IMG/VR virus record: IMGVR_UViG_3300042503_000615
Span: 1-27,401 of that record
DNA from: a virus
Reading direction: 5' to 3' (one strand)
Length of the DNA: 27,401 nucleotides
The notes under the pieces: generated by a model
Database searches by the model: none
The model's input: the letters and a program-made list of their open reading frames with translations, nothing else
Told to the model about the DNA's origin: nothing
Program-made: the position numbers and the translations under genes
Shown here: one piece after another, positions 9,004 to 17,177 of the stretch
How the letters are laid out: each line of letters starts with the position of its first letter
Numbering within the stretch: the first letter of the stretch is position 1

Positions 9004-9797
9004 CTTGCGCTTGTCCCGAATCCTGTGGGCGTACCTCCACGCACTGCATTAAGGAAGTCTGGACTCACCAAACTGCCGTTCAGCGTGCTGCCCAATTTGA
9101 AGCACGGATCGGTGTTTGCCTCGTTGATGAGGTTGGCGAGTGAGTTGATGCTTGTGTATTTTTGAATGAAGTTTGCGGCTTCGTTCTGCATGGCAGTGGT
9201 CGCGTCCACCACACTCTGTATGGCTGCGTTTGCCGCATCCAATTTCTGAAATGCAGAATCTAGTCCTGCGCGAAGACTTTCAACCGCGCCAGCAGTGGCT
9301 GTTCCAAGACCAGGATCAAGTTGATTCAGCACTTTCTCAAGATCCACATTTGCAGCCACCGCAAATTGAATGCTTAGTTGCCCGTTTTCATTCACCACTT
9401 GTAGTCCAGCACCAATATCAAGTCCTTCGATTCCAAGCGCACAGGACAGTTCTCCATACAGGCTCAATGAACTAATGATGTTTACTAGTTGTCTCGGATC
9501 AGTAAGACGGTTGCATTCTGCCTCGAATCCATTCACGATTCCTTGCAGTTGATTCAACTTGTTTCGCCCCTGCTCAAGTGACGGCAAAGCACTGTTCAAC
9601 AATCCTGTTGGACCACCAGCATTCGCTGCGCTGATCAATTGCTCTATCCGAAAAGAATTGGAGCCACCCAACTGCCGTGCTATTCCAATGGCGGCGGCGT
9701 TTGGATTCTTAAGCATCTCGTTCGTCAAGCCAAAATTGAGAATCCCCTTCTCGCCATCTGTCAGTTTCTGCTTGCATGGACACTGTTGGTCTGCCAT
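9000..9797 (-). CDS. Uncharacterised baseplate-operon protein, 265 aa
   Basis: I do not recognise the function. The protein starts with a CPC pair (MADQQCPCKQKLTDGEKG) and looks mostly alpha-helical, with alanine-, asparagine- and leucine-rich stretches such as AGAVESLRAGLDSAFQKLDA and a following AANAAIQSVVDA near 170-205. Cysteines at about 94, 118 and 233 add to the N-terminal pair. The end is a glycine/threonine-rich tail. There is no signal peptide or convincing transmembrane segment. It begins 3 nt after the PAAR gene stops and overlaps the GAF-like gene by 4 nt, so it belongs to the spike/baseplate operon and is probably a virion or assembly protein. Confidence 0.75.
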   Translation of the reverse strand: MADQQCPCKQKLTDGEKGILNFGLTNEMLKNPNAAAIGIARQLGGSNSFRIEQLISAANAGGPTGLLNSALPSLEQGRNKLNQLQGIVNGFEAECNRLTDPRQLVNIISSLSLYGELSCALGIEGLDIGAGLQVVNENGQLSIQFAVAANVDLEKVLNQLDPGLGTATAGAVESLRAGLDSAFQKLDAANAAIQSVVDATTAMQNEAANFIQKYTSINSLANLINEANTDPCFKLGSTLNGSLVSPDFLNAVRGGTPTGFGTSAR

Positions 9798-9800
9798 AGA

Positions 9801-10067
9801 TTACCCCACAAAGAAAGTGCTTGAACCTGTCGGCTGATGACCGCAACTAGCCTGACTCGCAATAGTGCAGACAGGAATTCCTCCAACCACAAAATTGGGG
9901 TTTCCCTGAACCATGACTGCGTTATCGTGTTCGTTGATGCCGTGATCTTGTACAGGATTGCCCTCTACTGAAACGGGAAATCCGTCAACGAAAAAGAAGG
10001 GGTTTCCCACCAGTATGGTTCCCCCTGCGGTATCTGCGTTGGCTCTGCACACCCCGAATCCTGGCAT
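9801..10067 (-). CDS. PAAR-domain spike-tip protein (gp5.4-like)
   Basis: This 88-aa protein has the PAAR layout: short hydrophobic strands repeating GNPFFFVDGFPV, QGNPNFVVGGIPV and GSSTFFVG, with candidate metal ligands between them (H42, H47, C67, C75, H77). PAAR proteins form a sharp metal-stabilised cone on the tip of the central spike in contractile tails and type VI secretion; T4 gp5.4 is the phage example. It should cap the gp5-like needle encoded at 13813-14922, although three fibre-type genes and a microgene lie between them. A GAGGAG ribosome binding site lies just before the ATG. Which histidines and cysteines bind metal is inferred. Confidence 0.88.
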   Translation of the reverse strand: MPGFGVCRANADTAGGTILVGNPFFFVDGFPVSVEGNPVQDHGINEHDNAVMVQGNPNFVVGGIPVCTIASQASCGHQPTGSSTFFVG

Positions 10068-10076
10068 GAGTTCTCC

Positions 10077-10220
10077 TCAAAAAATGCTAGCGGCTTCTTT
10101 GTTTGGAATCCTGATCTCAAAGTACGCACTCTGCGCCTCTATCCGCGCAATAGTTCCTGAACTGTAGGTAGGAAGTTCAAGAAAGAAGTACCCGCTATGG
10201 AAAACGATGTCATCTACCAT
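10077..10220 (-). CDS. 47-aa microprotein in the fibre/spike operon
   Basis: A short open frame fills the gap between the 811-aa protein and the PAAR gene exactly: its ATG (10218-10220) comes one base after the upstream stop codon, and its TGA (10077-10079) ends 9 nt before the PAAR start. The product begins MVDDIVFHSGYFFLELP and continues with SSGTIARIEAQSAYFEIRIP, an alternating polar/hydrophobic pattern that suggests a small beta fold. The ribosome binding site is weak (AGG about 9 nt upstream), so translation probably depends on coupling to the upstream gene. No family recognised. Support is positional: in this operon no other stretch of this length is non-coding. Confidence 0.6.
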   Translation of the reverse strand: MVDDIVFHSGYFFLELPTYSSGTIARIEAQSAYFEIRIPNKEAASIF

Positions 10221-10221
10221 T

Positions 10222-12657
10222 TTATGCCTGTGTCAGCAGTGCGCGTACCGTAATGTTGTTGGGCAATTCCGTTGCCGTGTAGCGAATGTAGTTGCCAACG
10301 GTGTCTGCGCCTGCGCTCCATCCGCTCCAAGCAGTCCCGCCTGGTGAATACTCCCATGTTCCGTAGGCTGAACCCGTAACAGTATCGTCAAGCACAAGGA
10401 AGTTCGTGGCTGTGTTGTACAGACGGAATCGGAGATCGGGAATAGTTCCACTCCAAGAGGACACCTGTTTCCACGCAAACTGTCTATTGGAAGCAGAAGA
10501 TTTCGTGAGCGAAGGTTGGTAGTGCGAATCCTGATTGGTGTCCTCGTACAGACAGGTGATGGAATAGATGCGGGTAGGAACGCAGATTTCGCCCATGATG
10601 TCAAACCCAATCTTGAACTGAATGTAATCGGACACAGCAGCGGCTTGCAAATCAGCACCCACACCAACTTCCGTCCATGCACCGCTGTTGTCGTCTATTC
10701 CACTTGTGCGATACCACAGTTTGTACGATTCAACAGGGAATCCGAGTCCGTATGTGCCTGCGTATTCCATGTGGTCAACATACACATGGTAGAGTTTGCT
10801 TGCGTTCGTGGTTGCAAGTTTAGGCGTAATTACTGCCTGTCTGCTTGTGGATTCGTAATACGCATCTGCACCAAATGGAAATACATATAGCCAGTTTTGT
10901 CCTGATGTTGTGCTGCTGGGAATAGCAAACATCCAACCGTCTTCTGTCCAAACGGTCAATGTTCCCTGTGGGAACAACCCATCACTTGCTCCCGATGGAG
11001 TAGTACTAAGTTTCAATCGGCTAAGGTTTGCTCCAATATACTTCTCAAACTGTTCCCCCGCTGTAACATACTGAGTCACATAAGTCCCCAATCTTCCGCT
11101 TGAGGTTGTTATAAAAAGACGATCAATTGTGGAAGAGTAGTCTACTTGTGACATTGCCGCTGAAGCAGTATAGGTTACAGTACCACCTGGCGGAACTTCA
11201 ACCATAGAATCCTGAAGCCAAGATGTACTTGCATTTGTGAGAGAGGACACAGGGCATCGGTAAATTCTGGATGAGGTGGTAAAATAAAGACTCTTGACAC
11301 CAGATGCAGAACCGTGATTCACGGTAAAGATTCTTCCACCATTCACTTGTGAAATAGTTCCTGTTGTGGCAACCGTTCCTGTTTTGTGGACGAATGCGCT
11401 CACGCTTGTTCCGCTTGAAGGGCCTCCCGTGAGCGCACCCACGGTCAACGATGCCCTCATGTTGTATTTTACAATTGTGGCATTTCCTGTTGTAAGGGTT
11501 GCGTTTACAAGGTATAAATCGTGACTCGTAGCACTACGACCATCATCATCTACAGCAAGGGTTGCTGATACCATGCGGGTTCCAGAGTGAACAGTATGGG
11601 TTCCCGAACCAGATGTGCTGAATGTCTGTATGCTTCCGCCAAGTGTCGTGGAAACCGAAAACTGATTGGCTCCCAAGTTTGTGGCAATAACATAGTAAAC
11701 AACAGATGGCGACAAACCTGTTGGCAATGTTCCTGATGTTGTGAATAAAACAGGATCACCCGCATTGAGTCCGTGACTGCTAATAGACAATATGTTTGCC
11801 GTTCCGCTGTATGTCACGGTTGCTGTTGCTGTTCCCAATGTTCCAACGGCATCTGTCAGAAAATACGAAGCACGAATGTTATCAACTGTCGTGGCTTCTG
11901 GAATTGTAGTACCACCGTTTGTAAATGTGCTGTAATTCAATCCTTTTATGAGATGCACACCACCAAGCAAGATGTTTGTGGCATTTGTTTGAGCAACGGC
12001 AATACGAATTTCTTCAATCACATACGATGTGCCTGCACTCAAATTTACGGGTGCGCTGATTGTGAGCGAAGTGTCGCTTGCAATGGCAGTAATATCATAC
12101 CATGTGGTGACTGCGGTTGGATCTGTGGTTCCAAATCCAATTCTTGCTCCAACAGCAATTCTGTCTGTGGTGAACTGTGTGCTTGAACCTGTGATGGTGG
12201 CAGAAGAACCACTTGTGGAAACTGTTCCTGATGTATGCTTATACACCATCGCCCTAAGCGAACGAATGTTTTTGTTTCCCGTGACTGTGGTTCCCGATAG
12301 CGTGATGTATCCCTTGTAGGTCAAGGTAAATGTGCTTGAGTTAAACTCCGTGAGTGTTATGGTTCTTGTTGCTGCGGCACTAGCATTAGTCGCTGCAAAA
12401 ATCCAGTAGATGTTGTCCGACCACTTGTAGACATACGGCATGAATTGGGAACCAACAAAAATTTCAGGAATGTTTACAATGGCTGATGAATCTGGAGAGA
12501 TGTACTTGTCCTCGGGGTTTGCTCCCGTGGCTTGGCGAAGGAGCGAGGAAAGCAGGGTCTTGGTGGAGTCGTATCCTGCCGTGACACCGACAGCAGGAAG
12601 ACCACCAGTGAATCCTAGTGTTGCACCCGTGAAATGATGTTCTACCGCTGCTTTCAT
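10222..12657 (-). CDS. Large beta-rich tail fibre / virion protein, 811 aa
   Basis: The protein is rich in Thr, Ser, Gly and Ala with few charged residues, as in fibre and adhesin proteins. Residues about 300-345 contain a recurring phage-fibre module: [18 protein letters not shown], then [16 protein letters not shown] and a [13 protein letters not shown] end. A related stretch at about 150-215 has [18 protein letters not shown] and [16 protein letters not shown]. The C-terminal 250 residues are more varied, with tryptophans and cysteines, and may be a receptor-facing or chaperone-like domain. The start overlaps the collagen-like gene by 4 nt (ATGA). It could be a side fibre or a baseplate-bound adhesin. 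No enzymatic motif was seen. Confidence 0.75.
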   Translation of the reverse strand: MKAAVEHHFTGATLGFTGGLPAVGVTAGYDSTKTLLSSLLRQATGANPEDKYISPDSSAIVNIPEIFVGSQFMPYVYKWSDNIYWIFAATNASAAATRTITLTEFNSSTFTLTYKGYITLSGTTVTGNKNIRSLRAMVYKHTSGTVSTSGSSATITGSSTQFTTDRIAVGARIGFGTTDPTAVTTWYDITAIASDTSLTISAPVNLSAGTSYVIEEIRIAVAQTNATNILLGGVHLIKGLNYSTFTNGGTTIPEATTVDNIRASYFLTDAVGTLGTATATVTYSGTANILSISSHGLNAGDPVLFTTSGTLPTGLSPSVVYYVIATNLGANQFSVSTTLGGSIQTFSTSGSGTHTVHSGTRMVSATLAVDDDGRSATSHDLYLVNATLTTGNATIVKYNMRASLTVGALTGGPSSGTSVSAFVHKTGTVATTGTISQVNGGRIFTVNHGSASGVKSLYFTTSSRIYRCPVSSLTNASTSWLQDSMVEVPPGGTVTYTASAAMSQVDYSSTIDRLFITTSSGRLGTYVTQYVTAGEQFEKYIGANLSRLKLSTTPSGASDGLFPQGTLTVWTEDGWMFAIPSSTTSGQNWLYVFPFGADAYYESTSRQAVITPKLATTNASKLYHVYVDHMEYAGTYGLGFPVESYKLWYRTSGIDDNSGAWTEVGVGADLQAAAVSDYIQFKIGFDIMGEICVPTRIYSITCLYEDTNQDSHYQPSLTKSSASNRQFAWKQVSSWSGTIPDLRFRLYNTATNFLVLDDTVTGSAYGTWEYSPGGTAWSGWSAGADTVGNYIRYTATELPNNITVRALLTQA

Positions 12658-13457
12658 ATGATTCTCCGTATCTTGACGAACACTCCGACTTTCTGTATTC
12701 CCGTATTGCTATCTATGACATATTCAATCAAGTCTCCAGCCGAGATTCCGCTCCAAGCAGTGACTCCCGTATTCTGATTCTTTGTTTGAGATGTCAGGTT
12801 CGGATAGTCTCCACCCACAAAACTCGTAAAGGTGGAGTAGTCGGAGTAACTGCTCTTTTTCAGATCAACGCTGATGCTGCCCGTCTGACCGCCGAAAACA
12901 GCCCATTCAAGAACCTGTGCATCGTATGCAACTCGGCGGAATCCCTTTGATCCTGTAGACACATCATCAGGAGTGGTGTCTATGAAAAATCCTATGCTCT
13001 CTTCCGTTGGACCAGTGGCTCCCGTGTTGCCTTGCGGTCCAGTGGCTCCTGCTGCACCATTATTTCCAGTGGCTCCCTGCGGTCCTGTTGCCCCTGTCGC
13101 TCCCGTTGGTCCCGTTGGTCCCGTTGGACCTGCTACGGTAGAGTCTGCACCTGTGTTTCCTTGCGGTCCTGTTCCTCCCGTATTTCCTTGCGGTCCTGTT
13201 CCTCCCGTATTTCCTTGCGGTCCTGTTGGACCTGTTGGACCTGCTACGGTAGAAGCAGTTCCTGTAGCACCTTGCGGACCAGTGTTGCCTTGCGGTCCAG
13301 TGGCTCCTTGCGGTCCTGTTGCACCAGTTGCTCCTGGAACATACACAACAGGAGAGAACCCCAAAGACCGCCACGCGGTTCCTGTCCACTCCCATCGTAA
13401 ACCGTTGAACTCATAAATCTGTCCGCTGCTCGGTGAACTTGGAAAGTTGATGCTCAT
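12654..13457 (-). CDS. Collagen-like tail fibre protein, 267 aa
   Basis: Three parts are visible. Residues 1-40 ([20 protein letters not shown] with a following WEWTGTAW) are an attachment-type segment seen at the start of many phage fibre proteins. Residues about 42-150 are Gly-X-Y collagen repeats dominated by GPQ, GNT, GAT and GPT triplets, interrupted twice by a STVAGPTG break. Residues about 155-267 are a globular beta domain ([16 protein letters not shown] near its start) that could be the receptor-binding or trimerisation head. Collagen repeats in phage fibres form trimeric coiled stalks. The gene overlaps both neighbours by 4 nt. The repeat number is likely to vary between relatives by slippage. 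Confidence 0.88.
   Translation of the reverse strand: MSINFPSSPSSGQIYEFNGLRWEWTGTAWRSLGFSPVVYVPGATGATGPQGATGPQGNTGPQGATGTASTVAGPTGPTGPQGNTGGTGPQGNTGGTGPQGNTGADSTVAGPTGPTGPTGATGATGPQGATGNNGAAGATGPQGNTGATGPTEESIGFFIDTTPDDVSTGSKGFRRVAYDAQVLEWAVFGGQTGSISVDLKKSSYSDYSTFTSFVGGDYPNLTSQTKNQNTGVTAWSGISAGDLIEYVIDSNTGIQKVGVFVKIRRII
13008..13334 (-). repeat. Collagen-coding tandem repeats with exact 27-nt units
   Basis: The DNA that encodes the Gly-X-Y stalk is internally repetitive. Two identical 27-nt units occupy 13156-13182 and 13183-13209, followed by an 18-nt partial third copy to 13227. A second identical segment of 20 nt, beginning GTTGGACCTG, occurs at 13122-13141 and again at 13234-13253. Nucleotide-level identity means recent duplication or slippage rather than only protein-level conservation. 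Confidence 0.9.
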
Positions 13458-13816
13458 GTGTAGGTTCCCCCATCCACAGACGGCGAACCCGCATTAGGCT
13501 GAATCCATTGTCCATTATCTTCATCCACCACATACACATACAGTATACCGCTGTCGCTGTCAAACCACTGATCTCCTGCACTCGGTGACTCGGGAGGAGT
13601 TGCGCTGAATGCAAAGTTTACAGTTCCCCCACCACCCGCAGTGCCTCCACCAAGAACCACGAACCCAGATCCAGAGTCTTCGGGAATGTAACCGCTTGTG
13701 GTTTCTACATTGCACACATACGATACACCGTTGCGTACAACAATATCTCCATACGAATACACCTCGTATTGTGAGGAGCCTGTCCTGTATTTGCGATGTG
13801 TTCCACGATAGGTCAC
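13454..13816 (-). CDS. Small tail-fibre/adhesin-type protein, 120 aa
   Basis: Two short modules can be seen. The first (about residues 20-55, [16 protein letters not shown] and then [14 protein letters not shown]) resembles small carbohydrate-binding modules of the CBM5/12 type, with the usual pattern of a Y-x-x-GD-x-V start, a YVC strand and a proline loop. A glycine-rich linker at 54-65 follows. The second (about 70-110, [20 protein letters not shown], ending in GQWIQP) is a motif common in phage tail fibres. The gene overlaps the gp5 gene and the collagen-like gene by 4 nt each, so it is coupled to both. A role as a fibre tip or fibre-attachment piece is inferred. Confidence 0.75.
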   Translation of the reverse strand: MTYRGTHRKYRTGSSQYEVYSYGDIVVRNGVSYVCNVETTSGYIPEDSGSGFVVLGGGTAGGGGTVNFAFSATPPESPSAGDQWFDSDSGILYVYVVDEDNGQWIQPNAGSPSVDGGTYT

Positions 13817-14922
13817 GATCCACCACCCTTCACATCCACCCGCTTGGGCTTCAGCACAGGCTCGCCAGAGTTCACCTCTATGCGCTTGCCTTGCTGCATG
13901 ACCATCACATTGCTGTCCGTGATGAATGTAATCGTTCTGCCAGAGAATCCAATATCACCGTCAGCATAGAACTCAATGGTCTTGCCTGAAGCCTTCAGTG
14001 AGCCTTCAATCTGCAAGTCCACATTGTTCTTCGCCAGTATCTTTGTGTCTCCGTTGATCTGAATATTTCCGCCACCATTGATCGTAAGGTTGATTGCGCC
14101 GTCAATCACAAGATTCAGACCCTGCTGACCCTTGATATACACCTTCTTGTCCCCGTGAACGATTTCATAGTCATCGCCAACAATTCGCTGCACACGGGTT
14201 CCGTCTGGATTGTTCTGCCAACCGCTGCCGATTTCGGTGAATGTTCCTGACTCGTGGAACTGGTGAATTCGCTCTGCGCCAGGCGTATCATCCCACTCTT
14301 CGATGTGTCCACTCTCGGTATACTTCACATGGTTCTTGGGATACTCTGCTGCATACGGTGTCTGTGGCTCGCTCCACTTGCCGCCGCCTGCAATGTCTGG
14401 TGTGCTTGGAATGTCCACCTGAACGGTAGAAGCCCTGTACGCAGCCACCGTACCCTTCATCTTTTCTTCGTCATCGTTTCGAGCAAGGCGATTGGTGTCC
14501 TGCTCTCCGATCACAGAAACACCGAGCGGAAACTTCTTTGCCTCCACATCAGAAGGCTTCGCGGGATACCGTCCGCTAGGATCAGCAAACCCCTTGCTTG
14601 TGTCGGCTTGCTCAAGCGGAACGCCGCCAAACGAGCCAATCATAACAGGATCTTGCGCTTCGTCCCCATCCCTGAAGAATCCGAACACATGGGAACCCAC
14701 AAGCAGTCCCGTAGGAGACTGACCGATTCCCGAAACCGCAGCACTGGTAAGGGGCTGCATGGGATATGCCCACGGAAGAGCAGAGGTGGGAAGTTCAGTC
14801 TTGTCTTCGGAATGAAATCCAAAAACGCGAACCCTGCACCGTCCAAGGTACAGCGGATCAGCGGTGTCTTCCACGACACCGTGCCACCACACAAACCCCT
14901 CTCGTCCCATGAATCCCTTCAT
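13813..14922 (-). CDS. 5: gp5-like central spike protein lacking a lysozyme domain
   Basis: This 369-aa protein has the N-terminal OB-fold of gp5/VgrG spikes (about residues 8-100: WWHGVVEDTADPLYLGRCRV through GSHVFGFFRDGDEAQDPVMI). After a linker come the canonical HIEEWDDTPGAERIHQFHES region (about 203-222) and then a long run of short strands (DYEIVHGDKKVYIKG, INLTINGGGNIQING, FSGRTITFITDSNVMV) typical of the triple-stranded beta-helix needle. T4 gp5 is 575 aa because a lysozyme domain sits between these two parts; here there is no room or catalytic motif for it. The gene starts on the last base of the gp27-like gene, its structural partner. The PAAR protein probably caps it. Confidence 0.9.
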   Translation of the reverse strand: MKGFMGREGFVWWHGVVEDTADPLYLGRCRVRVFGFHSEDKTELPTSALPWAYPMQPLTSAAVSGIGQSPTGLLVGSHVFGFFRDGDEAQDPVMIGSFGGVPLEQADTSKGFADPSGRYPAKPSDVEAKKFPLGVSVIGEQDTNRLARNDDEEKMKGTVAAYRASTVQVDIPSTPDIAGGGKWSEPQTPYAAEYPKNHVKYTESGHIEEWDDTPGAERIHQFHESGTFTEIGSGWQNNPDGTRVQRIVGDDYEIVHGDKKVYIKGQQGLNLVIDGAINLTINGGGNIQINGDTKILAKNNVDLQIEGSLKASGKTIEFYADGDIGFSGRTITFITDSNVMVMQQGKRIEVNSGEPVLKPKRVDVKGGGS

Positions 14923-16265
14923 TACACCCCCATGCAGTTCCTAGAAAGTTCCATTTTTACCGTGTATGTGTTTGTAAGCGTGTGTCGAATGCCTGTAATC
15001 ATGAATTCGCCGCTCATGTTCGGATCGTTTTCACCCTGTAGATATGGAGAGTCCGATTGTATTTTCGGCACTGATAGTTTCACGACATCACCCACTCTAC
15101 GGCGGCTGTCTCCAAACACGGTTGCTGCAAGTTTCTGCGTCAAGAACGAACCAAGATGGTATTTTCGAGGAAGAAACAGAGACTCCACCTTGAAGTTGTC
15201 GATGAGCGGATTTGATTTGCTGTCTACGGTATATGGGGTGGTGGGCATATAGTTGTAAACTGCTCCGCGTTTCAGCAATCGTCCTGATTCAGGATCTTCA
15301 GGCTTGAAGCGGGGCTTGTCACCGAGTTTACGCATAGTCTCAAACACACCATTTTCAAAAAACTCCACATCACGAACCTGCTTCCGCATAAGATCATGCA
15401 CGCGAACGCGAGAAGAAATCAACCCATTCATGATGCTTGATACGGCATCGAATCTCTCCAACTCTTCCAAATCCTGTATCTTGTGGTAGCGAACAGGCAT
15501 ACTGCTGTCTGCTCCTTCTGGAAGTTGGGAACGCTCTTGCTCGTATGGAAGCGCACGATTGTTGCCCATGCTGTAGATGTAACTCATGGGTGCAACAGAA
15601 CCGTCTTCCATGATTTTAGACAGGCTCTTGAATCGGTGTCCGTCCATTGTCTCGTAGAACAGGTACGGACTGTAATCTTTGCCTGTCTTGGCGTGAGCCT
15701 TTGAAGCAAGCCAGTTTATGGAACGAAACGGAGTGTTGCTTTTTGGAAGCACGAACGAGTAGTTGTCTTTTGTAGGCTCAACTTGCAGTCTGTCTCGCCA
15801 CACTCCTTCAGGAAAGTGTTTCGAAAACACGGAACCAACCATTTCCGCCACAGACCCCGCAAGAGCATAGCCGCAATATTCCGAGTAGTCAAAGTAGCCA
15901 CCCTCGCTCATCAGGTGCAGAACATATTGCTGCACCTTTCCTGTTTCGCCAATCACATGAGAATCAAACTTATACACGCGGAACACCAACTCAACAGGCT
16001 CAAAATTATCCAAGTCGGTCTTGAACGACAACTCAACCTTTTCCTGACCTGATATGGGAAGACGCTCTGGAAAATTGTATGCGTCCTCAACAATGATTTT
16101 TGCTGTCAGTGTATGGGAGAAGATGTCTTCGTATATCTCAATTTTGGTGAACAAGTCACTCAGGTCAACAAACGCACCAGTGACCAGAGATGTAAGAACA
16201 CACCGCTCAAGCGAGTAGTCGCCTGGCTTGTGCAGATTATTTCCTGATACTGCTTGATTAGCCAT
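14922..16265 (-). CDS. 27: gp27-like baseplate hub protein
   Basis: This 447-aa protein (T4 gp27 is 391 aa) lies directly before the gp5-like spike gene, as in T4, and is likely the trimeric hub ring that joins spike to tube. Visible traits are an N-terminal barrel with FTKIEIYEDIFSHTLTAKII, a FVLPKSNTPFRSINWLASKA region at about 180-200, YSPYLFYETMDGHRFKSLSK at about 208-227, and a C-terminal barrel ending FMITGIRHTLTN and YTVKMELSRN. These match hub proteins of the gp27/gpD/VgrG-N type. The sequence is distant from T4, so the name depends partly on position. Confidence 0.82.
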   Translation of the reverse strand: MANQAVSGNNLHKPGDYSLERCVLTSLVTGAFVDLSDLFTKIEIYEDIFSHTLTAKIIVEDAYNFPERLPISGQEKVELSFKTDLDNFEPVELVFRVYKFDSHVIGETGKVQQYVLHLMSEGGYFDYSEYCGYALAGSVAEMVGSVFSKHFPEGVWRDRLQVEPTKDNYSFVLPKSNTPFRSINWLASKAHAKTGKDYSPYLFYETMDGHRFKSLSKIMEDGSVAPMSYIYSMGNNRALPYEQERSQLPEGADSSMPVRYHKIQDLEELERFDAVSSIMNGLISSRVRVHDLMRKQVRDVEFFENGVFETMRKLGDKPRFKPEDPESGRLLKRGAVYNYMPTTPYTVDSKSNPLIDNFKVESLFLPRKYHLGSFLTQKLAATVFGDSRRRVGDVVKLSVPKIQSDSPYLQGENDPNMSGEFMITGIRHTLTNTYTVKMELSRNCMGV

Positions 16266-16268
16266 GTG

Positions 16269-17177
16269 TTACACTCGCAGCAGCGATTCGAGTTCCTTCA
16301 ACGCAACACTCTTGTATCGCGGATGCAGAACCTTTATGATGCGCTTTGCTTCGTTGACACCGTTTTCGTAGGTGTAGTTGCTTACAGAATACAGATTTAC
16401 CTGATCGCCCGATACACCCATGTATCTGCCGATGTAAGTTTCCCAGAAATCCACAGTGCCAGAAGGACTGTAATTCAGACCTTGTGTTTCCGTTGTTGGA
16501 TACTCATCATCCTCGCTACCAACCACACCGCCAACCACAGAGTAACTGGTGTTCTGCTGCGAGAGCGGATCGACATATGCTGTTTGGTTTGCTCCGCAAT
16601 CTCCGCTTGGTCTACTCACTTCAAAATGGTGCAGTGCAGTGAAACTCGGATCTACGCGATAAATGGTGACCGTTTGAGAAGTTCCGCTAGTGAAGCCTAG
16701 CACAGCATCGCCTTCGGAAAACTGCGCTCCGCGAACGGTGAGTTTGCACAGTTCGGGTTGATAGTCGATCACGGTAGTGGAAAGATTGCCCTGCTGTATG
16801 GTGACTCCGCTGACCAGTTCTGTGCTGTAGAAGAATCCACCAGAGGTGGTTCCGATGTAAACCGAAGAACCGCCATGCTTGTTCTGTATGTACTCTTCCA
16901 TAGCAGCAGAAGACTTATACCATCCGTGATACGGATCAACCACATCATTTGTCAATAGAATGATCCAGTGAAAAGACGGATCTCCGTAAACTCGCTCGGC
17001 AATGTGTTCGGGACGCTCGCCGTCTTTTACATCGTATTTGAGAAAGACACCATCTCCGCTCTTTATGTCTTCGTTCAGTGCAACCCTGCGAAGAATGTTT
17101 CGGGTAAGAGCGTAACGGAATGTGTCTCCGTCACGAACAGGATATTGCATGACAGGAAATTTGGAAAAGTACGCCAT
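16269..17177 (-). CDS. 53: Baseplate wedge protein gp53
   Basis: This 302-aa protein carries the gp53 signature in its first 110 residues: MAYFSKFPVMQYPVRDGDT, then DGERPEHIAERVYGDPSFHW and LTNDVVDPYHGWYKSSAAM. This is the LysM-like part that clamps the wedge around the tube. T4 gp53 is only 196 aa; the extra C-terminal ~190 residues are beta-rich and include a SGTSQTVTIYRVDPSF stretch, and the end (YENGVNEAKRIIKVLHPRYK) again looks family-typical. The ATG shares one base with the gp48 stop codon. Confidence 0.9.
   Translation of the reverse strand: MAYFSKFPVMQYPVRDGDTFRYALTRNILRRVALNEDIKSGDGVFLKYDVKDGERPEHIAERVYGDPSFHWIILLTNDVVDPYHGWYKSSAAMEEYIQNKHGGSSVYIGTTSGGFFYSTELVSGVTIQQGNLSTTVIDYQPELCKLTVRGAQFSEGDAVLGFTSGTSQTVTIYRVDPSFTALHHFEVSRPSGDCGANQTAYVDPLSQQNTSYSVVGGVVGSEDDEYPTTETQGLNYSPSGTVDFWETYIGRYMGVSGDQVNLYSVSNYTYENGVNEAKRIIKVLHPRYKSVALKELESLLRV

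Noticed and set aside
13156-13227. CRISPR-like repeat
   Set aside because: The units are directly adjacent with no spacers and encode collagen triplets.
12973-13416. 147-aa proline/valine/glycine-repeat frame on the plus strand
   Set aside because: It is the exact antisense of the collagen-like stalk; the repeats simply mirror the Gly-X-Y coding DNA.
14254-15252. 332-aa plus-strand frame
   Set aside because: It lies opposite gp5 and gp27, crosses their junction and has no family-like sequence.
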